From: Pullichristensenella sp963930055
GTDB taxonomy: Bacteria > Bacillota > Clostridia > Christensenellales > Aristaeellaceae
Direction of reading: 5' to 3'
DNA length: 64,000 bases
Assembly (NCBI GenBank): GCA_963930055.1
Contig: CAWVKS010000001.1
Span: forward strand, 194,308 to 258,307
The position numbers were made by a program, and so were the translations under genes. Below, in pieces: positions 44,189-53,233 of the stretch. How positions within the stretch are numbered: the first letter of the stretch is position 1; every line of letters begins with the position of its first letter. The notes beneath the pieces are model-generated. The model saw only the letters and a list, made by a program, of their open reading frames with translations, was not told where the DNA came from and ran no database searches.

Positions 44189-44893
44189 ATGCTCAAGGGA
44201 AAGATCGCCCTGGTGACGGGCGCGGGCGGCGGCATCGGCTTTGAGATCGCCGCGCGCCTGAAGGCGGCGGGGGCGGAGGTGGCCGTCTGCGGCCGCGACG
44301 GGGAAAAACTGCGCGCCGCCGCGCAAAAGCTGCGCGGGGCGCTCGCGCTGCGCGGCGACCTGCTGGACGAGGGCTTTGCCCAAAGCTGCGTGGACAGGAC
44401 GGTCGAAGCCTTCGGCGGCCTGGACATACTCATCAACAACGCCGGCGTGGCGCTCTCCAGGCCGTTTGCGGAAACGACGCTCGCGGACTTTGACCGCGTC
44501 ATGGCCACGAACGTGCGCGCGCCGTTCATCCTCATCCATCGCGCCCTGCCGTATTTGCGCCGCGCGCAGGGACGCGTGATCAACATCGCCTCAGTGGTGG
44601 CGCACAAGGGCTATCCGCTGCAGAGCGCCTACGCCGCCTCCAAGCACGCGCTGCTCGGCCTTTCCAAATCGCTGGCCAACGAGCTGTACGCGGAGGGCCT
44701 GCGCGTGCACGTCATCAGCCCCGGCGGCGTCTACACGGACATGGCTAAGGTCGCCCGACCCGACCTTTCCCCGGACGGCCTCATCAGCGCCGCGGAGGTA
44801 GCCGACGCGGTGATGTTCCTGCTCTCGCTGGACAAAAACGCCGTAATCGACGAAATTTGCCTCCACCGGCAGGGCAAAGCGCCGTTTGCGTGA
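44189..44893 (+). CDS. Short-chain dehydrogenase/reductase
   Basis: This 234-residue NAD(P)-dependent oxidoreductase has the cofactor motif VTGAGGGIGFEIA at 9-21, NNAGVA near 88, a catalytic Ser in NIASVVAHKG, the YxxxK pair in SAYAASKHALLGLSKSLANE near 151-170 and SPGGVYTDMA near 184. The sequence resembles 3-oxoacyl-ACP reductases and sepiapterin-type SDRs, but the substrate is not readable. A likely promoter (TTCACT-N16-TATGAT) lies just upstream. It is divergent from the DUF2975 operon. Confidence 0.9.
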   Translation: MLKGKIALVTGAGGGIGFEIAARLKAAGAEVAVCGRDGEKLRAAAQKLRGALALRGDLLDEGFAQSCVDRTVEAFGGLDILINNAGVALSRPFAETTLADFDRVMATNVRAPFILIHRALPYLRRAQGRVINIASVVAHKGYPLQSAYAASKHALLGLSKSLANELYAEGLRVHVISPGGVYTDMAKVARPDLSPDGLISAAEVADAVMFLLSLDKNAVIDEICLHRQGKAPFA

Positions 44894-45008
44894 AGTTCGC
44901 CATAATTTTTCCTGAGAATGGCAACCAAATGCCATATCCGGCCGTCTAGTATACAGAAACACAGCGCCGCCCCGTCCGGCGCGCCTGAATGAAGGGAGAG
45001 ACCGGGAT

Positions 45009-47300
45009 ATGAAACGCCTGCTCGCCGCTCTGTTGGCCATCTGTCTGCTGACCACGTTTGCTTTCGCCGAGGGAGGGGAGGGCCAGCCGCCCGCGCCGCC
45101 TGCAGAGACGCCGCAGCCCGCTGCCGCGCCGCCTGCGGAAGCGCCGAAACCGGCAACGGAAGCGCCGAAACCGGCGACGGAAGCGCCGCAGCCGGCGACG
45201 GAAGCGCCGCCGCCGGCGACGGAAGCGCCGCAGCCGGCGACGCAAGCGCCGCAGCCGGCGACGGAAGTGCCGCCGCCGGCGACGGAAGTGCCGCCGCCGG
45301 CAAACGAAGCGCCCCAACAGCCGGCTGCAGAAACGCCGCCGCAGGACAGCGCGGACAACACCGCTACGGGCGACACGACGAACACGCCTGCCGGCGGCGC
45401 ACAGACGCCTCCGTCCGGCGGCACATCGACCGCGCCTGACACGTCGGAGACGCCGGATACGTCGGTCACCCCCGACACGTCGGAGACGCCGGATACATCC
45501 GTGACGCCGGGCACGTCGGTCACCCCCGGCACGTCGGAGACGCCGGATACGTCCATCACCCCGGGCGCGTCCATCACCCCAGACCCCTCCATCACGCCCG
45601 GCCCCTCCATCACGCCCGCCCCGGGCATCCCCGAGGACGCCGAGGCGTGGATGGTCAACCCCGACGATCCCACGCAGGTCATCGCCGGCAAGCTTGAAGA
45701 CCTCATTCGGGATTTCGACGCCAATACCGAGGCCACCATCTTCATCCGCTCCGAAGAAGTGCTGCGCGTGAAAGACAAGACGCCCAACGACGTGGTCAAG
45801 ACCATCTTCCTGCCTGACGAGACGGTGTTTGAAAAGGACAAGTTCGTCGTCAAGGTCTCGGAATACGACCCTGCCCAGCCCGCGCCCCTGAATGAAGAAG
45901 GGGAAGCCGAGCCCGCGCCGGAGGTCTGGCTCTACGTGTGGGTGGAGGAAAAGCCGCAGGGTCCCACGCCCACGCCGACGCCCAAGCCCGGCCCGGTGGA
46001 GCTGGATGTGTTCGTGGCGGCAGAGAACTACATGCCGGGCGTGTGGTCGTGCCAGGCGCCGTCCTTCACGCTCTCCGGCATCCCCGAGGGCGCGCGCGGC
46101 TACAACTACGCCGTCGTCGCCTATGACGAGCGCTTCATCATACTCTCCGGCAACACCTATACTTCCATGGACGAGGGCGAATATTCTCTGCGCTTCGCCG
46201 TTCTCGATGCCATTGGCGACGTCTGCGCCCTCTCCACGCGCTACGATCTGAAGATCGACCTGACGCCGCCCGCCTACCTCACCGCCTCCATTGTCTCCGA
46301 GGGCCAGCCGCAGTTCATCCTCACCTCCGAGGACGCGCTCAGCGGCCTGGACGCCTTCAGCGTCGATGGCGGCCAGACGTGGGTGCCCGCCGGCGAGGAA
46401 GGCTCCTATGTCCACACCGGCAGGCTCGGCGAGATCTATCCGCAGGGCATGCTCATGGCCCGCGACGTGGCCGGCAACATCATCGAATACCCCACCGATT
46501 TTGAGATCCCCGAGCCCGTCTCCTACCCCAGTTACGGCGGCGGAGGCGGCGGTGGCGGCGGCGGGGGAGACGGCGAGCCGTCCATCCAGCACACCGGCGA
46601 TGAGGATGTGGACACCACGCCCTACGGCGAAGTGCAGCTCATACTGCCCGGGGAGCCGATGCACCGCCTCACGCTCGGCGACGCGCCCCTGGCGCTGACG
46701 CTGGAACTGGACAGCGCCGAGGGTTTCGAGCCGCCCACGCCCTACGAGCCGAAGTTCACCGCCGCCCTGGCGCACTGGACGGACGAGGGCGTGCAGCCCT
46801 GGCAGCCGGGCGAAGCGGAGGAGGGCGAGGATGCGGCCCACGCCGCGCTCGACGCGCCCGACACGCTGGTGCTCACCGCCCAGGCAGACCCCGCCTTCAC
46901 GGGGGAATACGCCTACATCTGGCGCTTCAACGGCGTGGTCTACCGCCTGCTGTTCAACAGCGGCATCGAATACGTGGTATTGCAGGTGGGCGAACACGTG
47001 GCCGCCTTCCCCACGGCGGGGTTCACCGCCGGCACCGCCTACACGGACCTCAAGGCCGCAGGCATCTCCACCCGCAAGTTCGATTACACGATCTGGATGT
47101 CCGGCTCGATGCTGGATGGATCCGCCGGCGAGATGGCCGCCGAGGTCGCCGTCGAGGAGGAGGTCTACCCCCTCACGGACGATGAGACGCAGCCCATGTA
47201 TTCTTACGACCTCTACTACGGCCCCCTGGAGCTTCTCGACTACGCCTTCGGCGCCTGGACGCCGGAGATAGCGGCGCATGAAACGGAGGAAAACGCATGA
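45009..47300 (+). CDS. Secreted Pro/Thr-rich repeat protein, function unknown
   Basis: This 763-residue protein begins with a signal peptide (about 1-20, ending FAFA). Residues 22-215 are low complexity: repeated PATEAPx units, then PDTSxTPGTS units. A folded region (about 215-310), an Ig-like/bacterial surface domain (about 325-510), a run of eleven Gly near 514-524 and a C-terminal beta-rich domain follow. No LPxTG-type signal, lipobox or C-terminal anchor is seen, so it is either secreted or held non-covalently. It opens the 17-kb cluster and its stop overlaps the next gene (ATGA). An inverted repeat TGGCA-N6-TGCCA (near 44919-44934) lies upstream. Nothing in it suggests an enzyme. Confidence 0.75.
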   Translation: MKRLLAALLAICLLTTFAFAEGGEGQPPAPPAETPQPAAAPPAEAPKPATEAPKPATEAPQPATEAPPPATEAPQPATQAPQPATEVPPPATEVPPPANEAPQQPAAETPPQDSADNTATGDTTNTPAGGAQTPPSGGTSTAPDTSETPDTSVTPDTSETPDTSVTPGTSVTPGTSETPDTSITPGASITPDPSITPGPSITPAPGIPEDAEAWMVNPDDPTQVIAGKLEDLIRDFDANTEATIFIRSEEVLRVKDKTPNDVVKTIFLPDETVFEKDKFVVKVSEYDPAQPAPLNEEGEAEPAPEVWLYVWVEEKPQGPTPTPTPKPGPVELDVFVAAENYMPGVWSCQAPSFTLSGIPEGARGYNYAVVAYDERFIILSGNTYTSMDEGEYSLRFAVLDAIGDVCALSTRYDLKIDLTPPAYLTASIVSEGQPQFILTSEDALSGLDAFSVDGGQTWVPAGEEGSYVHTGRLGEIYPQGMLMARDVAGNIIEYPTDFEIPEPVSYPSYGGGGGGGGGGGDGEPSIQHTGDEDVDTTPYGEVQLILPGEPMHRLTLGDAPLALTLELDSAEGFEPPTPYEPKFTAALAHWTDEGVQPWQPGEAEEGEDAAHAALDAPDTLVLTAQADPAFTGEYAYIWRFNGVVYRLLFNSGIEYVVLQVGEHVAAFPTAGFTAGTAYTDLKAAGISTRKFDYTIWMSGSMLDGSAGEMAAEVAVEEEVYPLTDDETQPMYSYDLYYGPLELLDYAFGAWTPEIAAHETEENA

Positions 47301-48451
47301 GAAAGACAAGGCGGATATTCGCCCTGCTGCTCGCGCTTGTGCTTCTGTGCGGCGCGGGCCTGGCGGAAATGGTCTTTGACGGCGTGGTGACCGGCGGCGA
47401 CGCCCAGTACGTGCTCGCCCCCTTCGGCGGGGTGATGGACGAAGTCAACGTCCGCGCCGGCGACCGCGTGCAGCCCGGCCAGGTGCTGGCCAGCATCCAG
47501 ACCACGCGCGTCTATGCCGACGTGGAGGGGAAAATCTCCGGCGTGTTCGGCCGCGAGGGCGACGCCACCGAGGGCGTCTCCGAGCGCTACGGCGGCGTGC
47601 TCTTCATCGAGCCGACCAACAAGTACACCATCGCCGCTTCCACGGAAAAGGCATACAACCGCAGCGAGAACAAGTTCATCCACGTCGGCGAGACGGTGTA
47701 TTTGAAGTGCACCTCCGACGGCAGCCACCGCGGCGCCGGCGTGGTCACCGGCATGGGCGAAAAGGCCGGCGAATACAACGTGGAAGTCACCGGCGGCGAG
47801 TTCTACATCGCCGAAACGGTGAGCATCTACCGCCGCAGCGACTACGCCGAGTCCTCCCGCATCGGCCGGGGAACGGTGGCGGCGGCCAAGGTGGTGGCCA
47901 TCAAGGGCAGCGGCAGCATCCTCAAGATGCACGTTGCGAACGGAGACTTCGTCGAGCGCGGCGAACTGCTCTTTGAGACGGTCACCGGCGGTCTCGACGG
48001 CCTCTACGCCCCCGGCAACGAGATCGTCTGCGAAACAAGCGGCATCGTCGCCAGCGTCGACGCCGGCGCGGGCGCGTCCGTGGAAAAGGGTGGCAAGATA
48101 CTTTCCATCTATCCGGACGACGCCACCCGCATCGAGATGCAGGTGCGCGAGAGCGACCTCGGCCTCGTGCGCGAGGGCATGAAGGTCGATATCGAGTTCA
48201 ACTGGGATCTGCAGCGCATGACGCGGCTGGAAGGGACCATCACCGGCATCTCCTACCTGAGCGCCAACGCGCCCGCCGCCGGGGAGGACGGCCAGACCAC
48301 CGCTCCCACTGCCGGCGAGGAACCGACCTACACCGCCTACGTGGATTTCACCCCCGACGAGAGCGTGCGCCTGGGTATGACCGTGCTGGTCTACACGCGC
48401 GACAGCCACGACGCGGAAGCGCCGGAAATGGAGGGGGAAACGGCACAATAG
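47297..48451 (+). CDS. HlyD-like secreted adaptor protein
   Basis: This 384-residue protein has a signal peptide (about 1-23). A lipoyl-like half barrel follows with APFGGVMDEVNVRAGDRVQP near 43-62, a second lipoyl-like region near 205-260 (GSILKMHVANGDFVERGELL), and a beta domain with VRESDLGLVREGMKVDIEFN near 283-302. This is the layout of membrane-fusion or efflux adaptor proteins, but the usual N-terminal membrane anchor and long coiled-coil hairpin are missing. It overlaps the upstream gene by four bases and precedes the solute-binding array. A partner might be the MacB-like protein at 61015. This is inference. Confidence 0.75.
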   Translation: MRKTRRIFALLLALVLLCGAGLAEMVFDGVVTGGDAQYVLAPFGGVMDEVNVRAGDRVQPGQVLASIQTTRVYADVEGKISGVFGREGDATEGVSERYGGVLFIEPTNKYTIAASTEKAYNRSENKFIHVGETVYLKCTSDGSHRGAGVVTGMGEKAGEYNVEVTGGEFYIAETVSIYRRSDYAESSRIGRGTVAAAKVVAIKGSGSILKMHVANGDFVERGELLFETVTGGLDGLYAPGNEIVCETSGIVASVDAGAGASVEKGGKILSIYPDDATRIEMQVRESDLGLVREGMKVDIEFNWDLQRMTRLEGTITGISYLSANAPAAGEDGQTTAPTAGEEPTYTAYVDFTPDESVRLGMTVLVYTRDSHDAEAPEMEGETAQ

Positions 48452-48471
48452 CGACGCAGGAGGGATGAGGG

Positions 48472-50793
48472 ATGAAAAGGGGACTTTCTCTGTTCTTTGT
48501 TTTGACGCTTCTCTTTGCCGGCATATCGCCCGCCCACGCCGCCCCCGCGGACGCCGTGCTGCTGCGCGACGGCGCGGACGGCTTTTCCGGCAACATACAA
48601 AACATCGCCGCCTTTGGCGATACGCTTTACGCCCTCACCTACGACGCGGTCTACGCCTTCGAGGGCGAAAGCGCCGAACCTGCACGCTACGAACTATCCC
48701 TGCCAGCCGAGACGGAAGCGGAAAACGGCGTGGAGAGTTCCTCTTCGCTGGACGCCATCGCCATCGTTTCCCATGGCGGCGGCCTCTGCCTGCTCGCCGC
48801 TCGGACGGAGCAGACCGTCTACGAAGAAGACGGCGAAACCATCTGGGAATCCGCCATCGACGGCGTTTCCCTCTACGCGCTCGACCTTGCGGATGCTGCC
48901 GCGACCACTGGCGCGGAAGTCTGCGCCCTTGACTGGGAAGGCCTCATCTTCGGCGGCGCGGACGATGCCTACCTCGCTGAGGTGGACGGCCTCTGCGCGG
49001 CGGGAGATTTCCTCGTCTGCAGGAGTTATGACGAGAGCGGCAACGAATTTTTCGCCATCGCCGACCTGACCGGCGGTTCCGTCGCCCTCTACTACGCGGA
49101 CGAGATGCCCGGCGAGGACGCCCTGCTCACGCCTTACCGCGATGGGGAACTGCTCTGCATCACCCGCGAGTGGGGGAGCGGGGGCAACCTCTCCCGCATC
49201 TGCCGCTTTGACCCCGCCAGCGGCGCGACGGATGAACTTTGCGCCCTCGCCACCGGCGAAGGCTACCTCGAAGCGCCCGCTTACCGGGCGGAAAGCGATA
49301 CGCTTTACTACCTGCTGGACGGCCAACTCTGGGCGCTATCGGGCATGGACGCCTCCCAGAGTGAGGCCGTGGCTGGCTTCCCGCTCGATTCGCCGCGCGG
49401 GCAGGCCGCCCTCACCGCCAGCGGCCTCTACGCCGCCGCCGACTTTTTCACACTCGTGCGCCGCGATACCGACCCCGCGCAGCGCGCCTCCGTGCGCCTT
49501 GCCGTGCTCTCCGGCCACTCGGAAAACGTAGAAAACGCCGCCTACGCCTTCGGCGCGGAGCGCGGAGATGTGGAAGTAACACTCGTCCAGCAGTCCGGCG
49601 ATGTGCTCGAAGCCATGCTCGGCCGCTCCCCGGAGATCGACGTCTATTGCTTCTCCGCCTCGCTTCCCCAGTATGAAGCCCTCCGCGCGCGCGGCTTCCT
49701 GCCGTCTCTGGATGGGCTTGCAAACACATGTTCGTTTGTCGAAAACTGCTATCCCTTCGCGCGGGACGCCTGCACGGTGGACGGCGCGGTGGTCGCCCTG
49801 CCCGTGGAGGTCGGCTTCAACGCCCCACTCTCCTGTGACGCGGGCGCGCTTGCCAAACTGGGCCTGACGAAAGGCGACCTCCCCGCGACCTGGCCGGAGT
49901 TTTTCTTAAGCCTTGCATCGCTTTCCGCAGCCGCCGACCGCGCCGGGCTGTACCTTTTCGACCCGCAGCAGGGCTGGGAGTCCCTGCGCGACACGCTCTT
50001 TGACGCCATGCTCGCCGAATACGCCGCCCACATCTCCCAAGCAGAGGACGGCTACGACACACCGGCGTTCCGCGCCGCGCTGGAAGCCTTCGTGGCGGTG
50101 GACTGGGGAAATATCGGCCTTCTCAGCGACGAACAGGCCTTCGCCTACGAAGCGGACGACGCTCCCTTCGCCGGAGACGGCGCAAGCCGCGTGCTCTTTG
50201 CCGCCTACGCCGACGTCAGCGCGCAGAGCGACATGGCTGCGTCCGGCCTGCAATGGCTGCCGCTGGGCTTTTCCGGGGACGTCGGTCCGACCATCGCCGC
50301 CGACGTCACCGTGGCCTTCGTCAACCCCTTCTCCGCCCACCCGGACGAGGCGCGCGCCTTTGTGGAAACGCTCGCCGAAACCATGGACGCGGTCACCCGC
50401 CTCGAACTTTCCCCGGCGCATGACGAGCCAGTGCCGCTGGACACCTTCGCGGCCGACCTCGCCGATTATGACCGCTCCCTCGCCGACGCCCGCGCGGCGC
50501 TCGAAGCCGCCGAGGGGGAGGACAGACAGACCTTCGCGGAGATGATCGACTTCCACGAGCAGGAAAGAGCGGATTATCTCGCCGAGGACGGCTGGAAGGT
50601 CAGCGCCTCCGCCCTCGCTGCCTACCGCCAGCGTGCCGGACACATGCTCCTTGCCCGCAACCTCTTTTCCGGCGAGAGCGACATGGCCGCCTATGAGGCG
50701 GCGCAGCAGTTCAAGGCCGGGGCGCTTTCCGCGGACGGCTTCATCCGCCAGCTCGACCGCATGCTTTCCATGCAGCGGCGCGAAAACGCCTGA
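48472..50793 (+). CDS. Propeller-fused extracellular solute-binding protein, paralogue 1
   Basis: This 773-residue exported protein has a signal peptide (1-23, ending PAHA) without a lipobox Cys. Residues 25-335 form repeated beta-strand units of the type GDTLYALTYDAVYAFEGE, suggesting a propeller. After the junction LVRRDTDPAQR, a solute-binding-protein-like domain (about 345-773) follows, with VDVYC-type and GAVVALPVEVGF segments, LGLTKGDLPATWPEFF, VTVAFVNPFSAHPDEA and a C-terminal SADGFIRQLDRML. Solute-binding proteins feed ABC importers. This is the most divergent copy of four. RBS AGGAGGG precedes ATG 48472. The ligand is unknown. Confidence 0.78.
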   Translation: MKRGLSLFFVLTLLFAGISPAHAAPADAVLLRDGADGFSGNIQNIAAFGDTLYALTYDAVYAFEGESAEPARYELSLPAETEAENGVESSSSLDAIAIVSHGGGLCLLAARTEQTVYEEDGETIWESAIDGVSLYALDLADAAATTGAEVCALDWEGLIFGGADDAYLAEVDGLCAAGDFLVCRSYDESGNEFFAIADLTGGSVALYYADEMPGEDALLTPYRDGELLCITREWGSGGNLSRICRFDPASGATDELCALATGEGYLEAPAYRAESDTLYYLLDGQLWALSGMDASQSEAVAGFPLDSPRGQAALTASGLYAAADFFTLVRRDTDPAQRASVRLAVLSGHSENVENAAYAFGAERGDVEVTLVQQSGDVLEAMLGRSPEIDVYCFSASLPQYEALRARGFLPSLDGLANTCSFVENCYPFARDACTVDGAVVALPVEVGFNAPLSCDAGALAKLGLTKGDLPATWPEFFLSLASLSAAADRAGLYLFDPQQGWESLRDTLFDAMLAEYAAHISQAEDGYDTPAFRAALEAFVAVDWGNIGLLSDEQAFAYEADDAPFAGDGASRVLFAAYADVSAQSDMAASGLQWLPLGFSGDVGPTIAADVTVAFVNPFSAHPDEARAFVETLAETMDAVTRLELSPAHDEPVPLDTFAADLADYDRSLADARAALEAAEGEDRQTFAEMIDFHEQERADYLAEDGWKVSASALAAYRQRAGHMLLARNLFSGESDMAAYEAAQQFKAGALSADGFIRQLDRMLSMQRRENA

Positions 50794-50838
50794 CCGCGCC
50801 CCCCAAAAAATATTTGTGTTATGCAGGAGAACAGAACG

Positions 50839-53187
50839 ATGAAAAAACTTCTCTCCATGATCCTTATGCTAGCCGTTACCCTTCTGCCCATCAGCGCTCT
50901 TGCCGCGAGCGGCGACGCTATCCTGCTGCGGCGGGGCGAGGACGGTTACAACAGCAGCGTCTTCAGCATCGCGGAGGTGGAGGGCGCGACCTATGCCCTC
51001 ACTTACGACGGCCTCTATGTCTTCGCCAGCGGCGAAACAAAGCCTGTCCACTATGATTTCCCCATCAGCAGCGCCGTGGACGATGGGGACGACGATGAAG
51101 ATACCGCCGTCAGCCGCAGCGTTTCCGCGCTCATCGCCTACGAAGGCCGTCCCTGCGTCATCGTTGCCGGGATGGAGACGGAATACGAGGGCGTGGGTGA
51201 GGAACGCATGGAATACAGCACCGTCGAGGGCGTCTGGCTATGCGAACTGACGCTGGAAGACGGCAAGGCCGCCGTGGGCGAAGAACTCACGGAGCTGGAC
51301 TGGTCCGATCTGGTGCAGGGCGGCGGCGATTCCGAATACCTCGCCCAGTGCGACCTGCCCACCGTCGTGGGCGATACGCTCTACTTCGCCAGCTATGACG
51401 AAAGCTACGAGCGCGTGCTCGTCGCCACGGACCTTACCGACGGCGATACGGACGTGTACTATCCCGCCGACCTCGGCGCGGAGATCTCCCTCGATTCCTT
51501 CTGCGCCTACAAGGATGGCCAGCTCCTGGCGTTGGAGACCGAGAGGGGCGAGGATGAAAGCGCCGTCAAACTCTACGCCATCGACGTGGAAAACGAGGAG
51601 GCGACCGAACTTCTCACGCTGGCCACGGGCGAAAACGCCTCCGCCACCGGCCTTGCCTACCGCGCCGACACCGACACCGTTTACTGCATCATGGATGGCG
51701 AGATCTGCGCCATGACCGGCATGGACGTATCTACGCTTCAGCGCGTGTCCGAGGCGCCCATCAGCTATATCAATTCCGCTGCGCCCATCATCACCGGGGA
51801 CGGTTTCTACATCGCCGCCGATTACGAGGCGCTCGTCCGCCGCAACACCGACCCTGCGCAGCACGCCCAGACGCGCATCACCGTGCAGGACATGGGCGCC
51901 GGCGCCATTACCGACGCTTACTACGCCTTTGGAGAGAACCACGGCGAAGTGGAAGTGGTCTTGCTCCAGCGGACGGAAGATGTGGTGCAGGCAATGATGA
52001 ACCGCTCGACGGACGTGGACGTCTACTGCGTGAACGTCGATTCCGTGGAGTTCGACGCCGTCTATTCGCGCGGCTACATGGCCGAGCTCACGGGGAGCGA
52101 ATCTATCTCTGCGTTCCTTGACCGCTGCTATCCTTTTGCGCGCGAGGTCTGCGAAAAGGATGGCGAGATCGTCGCCGTGCCGGTGATGCTCTACATGGAC
52201 GGCCGCGGCTACGACCCGGAGGCCTTCGCCCGCCTTGGCCTCACCGAAGAAGACGTGCCCAAAACATGGGCGGAGTTCTTTGGGAGCCTCGAACCGCTGG
52301 CAGCCAAAATTGCCGAAGAACCGGGCATGACGCTCTTTGAAGGCTTTTCAGACTATGAGACCGCCCGCATGACCTTTTTGAGCGCCATGATCACCGACTA
52401 CATGAACTACATCTCCCTGCCGGAGAACGAGTTCGCCTTCGATACCGAGGCCTTCCGCGCTGCGCTGGCCGCCTACGAGGCCGTGGACTGGTCGAAACTG
52501 GGCCTCCCCGCTCCGAACGTGGACGACGGCCTCGGTGCTAGCGGGGTCATCGAGATCGGCGGCCGGACGGAGCACAACACCCTCTATTCCGCCTATACCA
52601 ACGTCTCGGCGGACGGCTACATCGCGCGCGCCGCTTTCAGACCGATGTTGCTCAGTTTCGTCGAGGGCGAGCAGCCGCATATCTCCGCCACGCTCTTCAT
52701 CGCCTTCGTCAACCCCTTCTCCGAGCATCGCGATATCGCCGTCTCTTTCCTTGAAACGGCGCTCGAAGAACTGGACGACCTTACCCGCATCCACCTCTGC
52801 CCGGACGAGAACGAGCCGGTGCGCAGCCCGTGGTACGAGGATAACCTGAAGGGCTTTGACCAGAGCGTCGCCAACGCTGAGGAACAGCTCGCCAAGGCCG
52901 AAACGGAGGAAGAGCGGCAGGCTTACGAGGAACTCGTCGAGGAATACAAGCAGTACCGCGAGGATTACCTCAAATACGACGCCTGGACCGCCAGCGAGGA
53001 GAGCATCGCCATCTACCGCGAATATGCGTCCAGCATCCGCGTCAAGCGCAACATCGGCATGGGCGGCGAGAACAGCGAGGCGTTCTACGAGCTTCAGCAG
53101 CAGTACATGGACGGCATGATCTCCGCCGACGAGTTCATCCGCGGCGTGGATGGCAAACTGCAAATGATGATGAAAGAAGGAATGTAA
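50839..53187 (+). CDS. Propeller-fused extracellular solute-binding protein, paralogue 2
   Basis: This 782-residue exported protein has the same layout as its neighbours: a signal peptide (about 1-22, SPase I type), a propeller-like region with YALTYDGLYVFASGE and GDTLYFASYDE units (about 25-335), the junction LVRRNTDPAQHAQTR, and a solute-binding domain with YDPEAFARLGLTEEDVPKTW near 457-476 and FIAFVNPFSEHRD near 627-639. A helical insert (AEEQLAKAETEEERQAYEEL) lies near 680-699. It is closest to paralogue 4. ATG 50839 is chosen because AGGAGAACAGAACG precedes it; ATG 50821 lies ahead of that element. Confidence 0.78.
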   Translation: MKKLLSMILMLAVTLLPISALAASGDAILLRRGEDGYNSSVFSIAEVEGATYALTYDGLYVFASGETKPVHYDFPISSAVDDGDDDEDTAVSRSVSALIAYEGRPCVIVAGMETEYEGVGEERMEYSTVEGVWLCELTLEDGKAAVGEELTELDWSDLVQGGGDSEYLAQCDLPTVVGDTLYFASYDESYERVLVATDLTDGDTDVYYPADLGAEISLDSFCAYKDGQLLALETERGEDESAVKLYAIDVENEEATELLTLATGENASATGLAYRADTDTVYCIMDGEICAMTGMDVSTLQRVSEAPISYINSAAPIITGDGFYIAADYEALVRRNTDPAQHAQTRITVQDMGAGAITDAYYAFGENHGEVEVVLLQRTEDVVQAMMNRSTDVDVYCVNVDSVEFDAVYSRGYMAELTGSESISAFLDRCYPFAREVCEKDGEIVAVPVMLYMDGRGYDPEAFARLGLTEEDVPKTWAEFFGSLEPLAAKIAEEPGMTLFEGFSDYETARMTFLSAMITDYMNYISLPENEFAFDTEAFRAALAAYEAVDWSKLGLPAPNVDDGLGASGVIEIGGRTEHNTLYSAYTNVSADGYIARAAFRPMLLSFVEGEQPHISATLFIAFVNPFSEHRDIAVSFLETALEELDDLTRIHLCPDENEPVRSPWYEDNLKGFDQSVANAEEQLAKAETEEERQAYEELVEEYKQYREDYLKYDAWTASEESIAIYREYASSIRVKRNIGMGGENSEAFYELQQQYMDGMISADEFIRGVDGKLQMMMKEGM

Positions 53188-53233
53188 CAGACGACCGACG
53201 GGGACGCGGCGGGGGCCGCGGGAGGAATGGGAT

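Noticed and set aside
45130..45300. Short-period DNA repeats resembling an array
   Set aside because: The repeats (about 21-24 bases) stay in frame and encode PATEAP units of the secreted protein; there are no spacers, so it is not a CRISPR.
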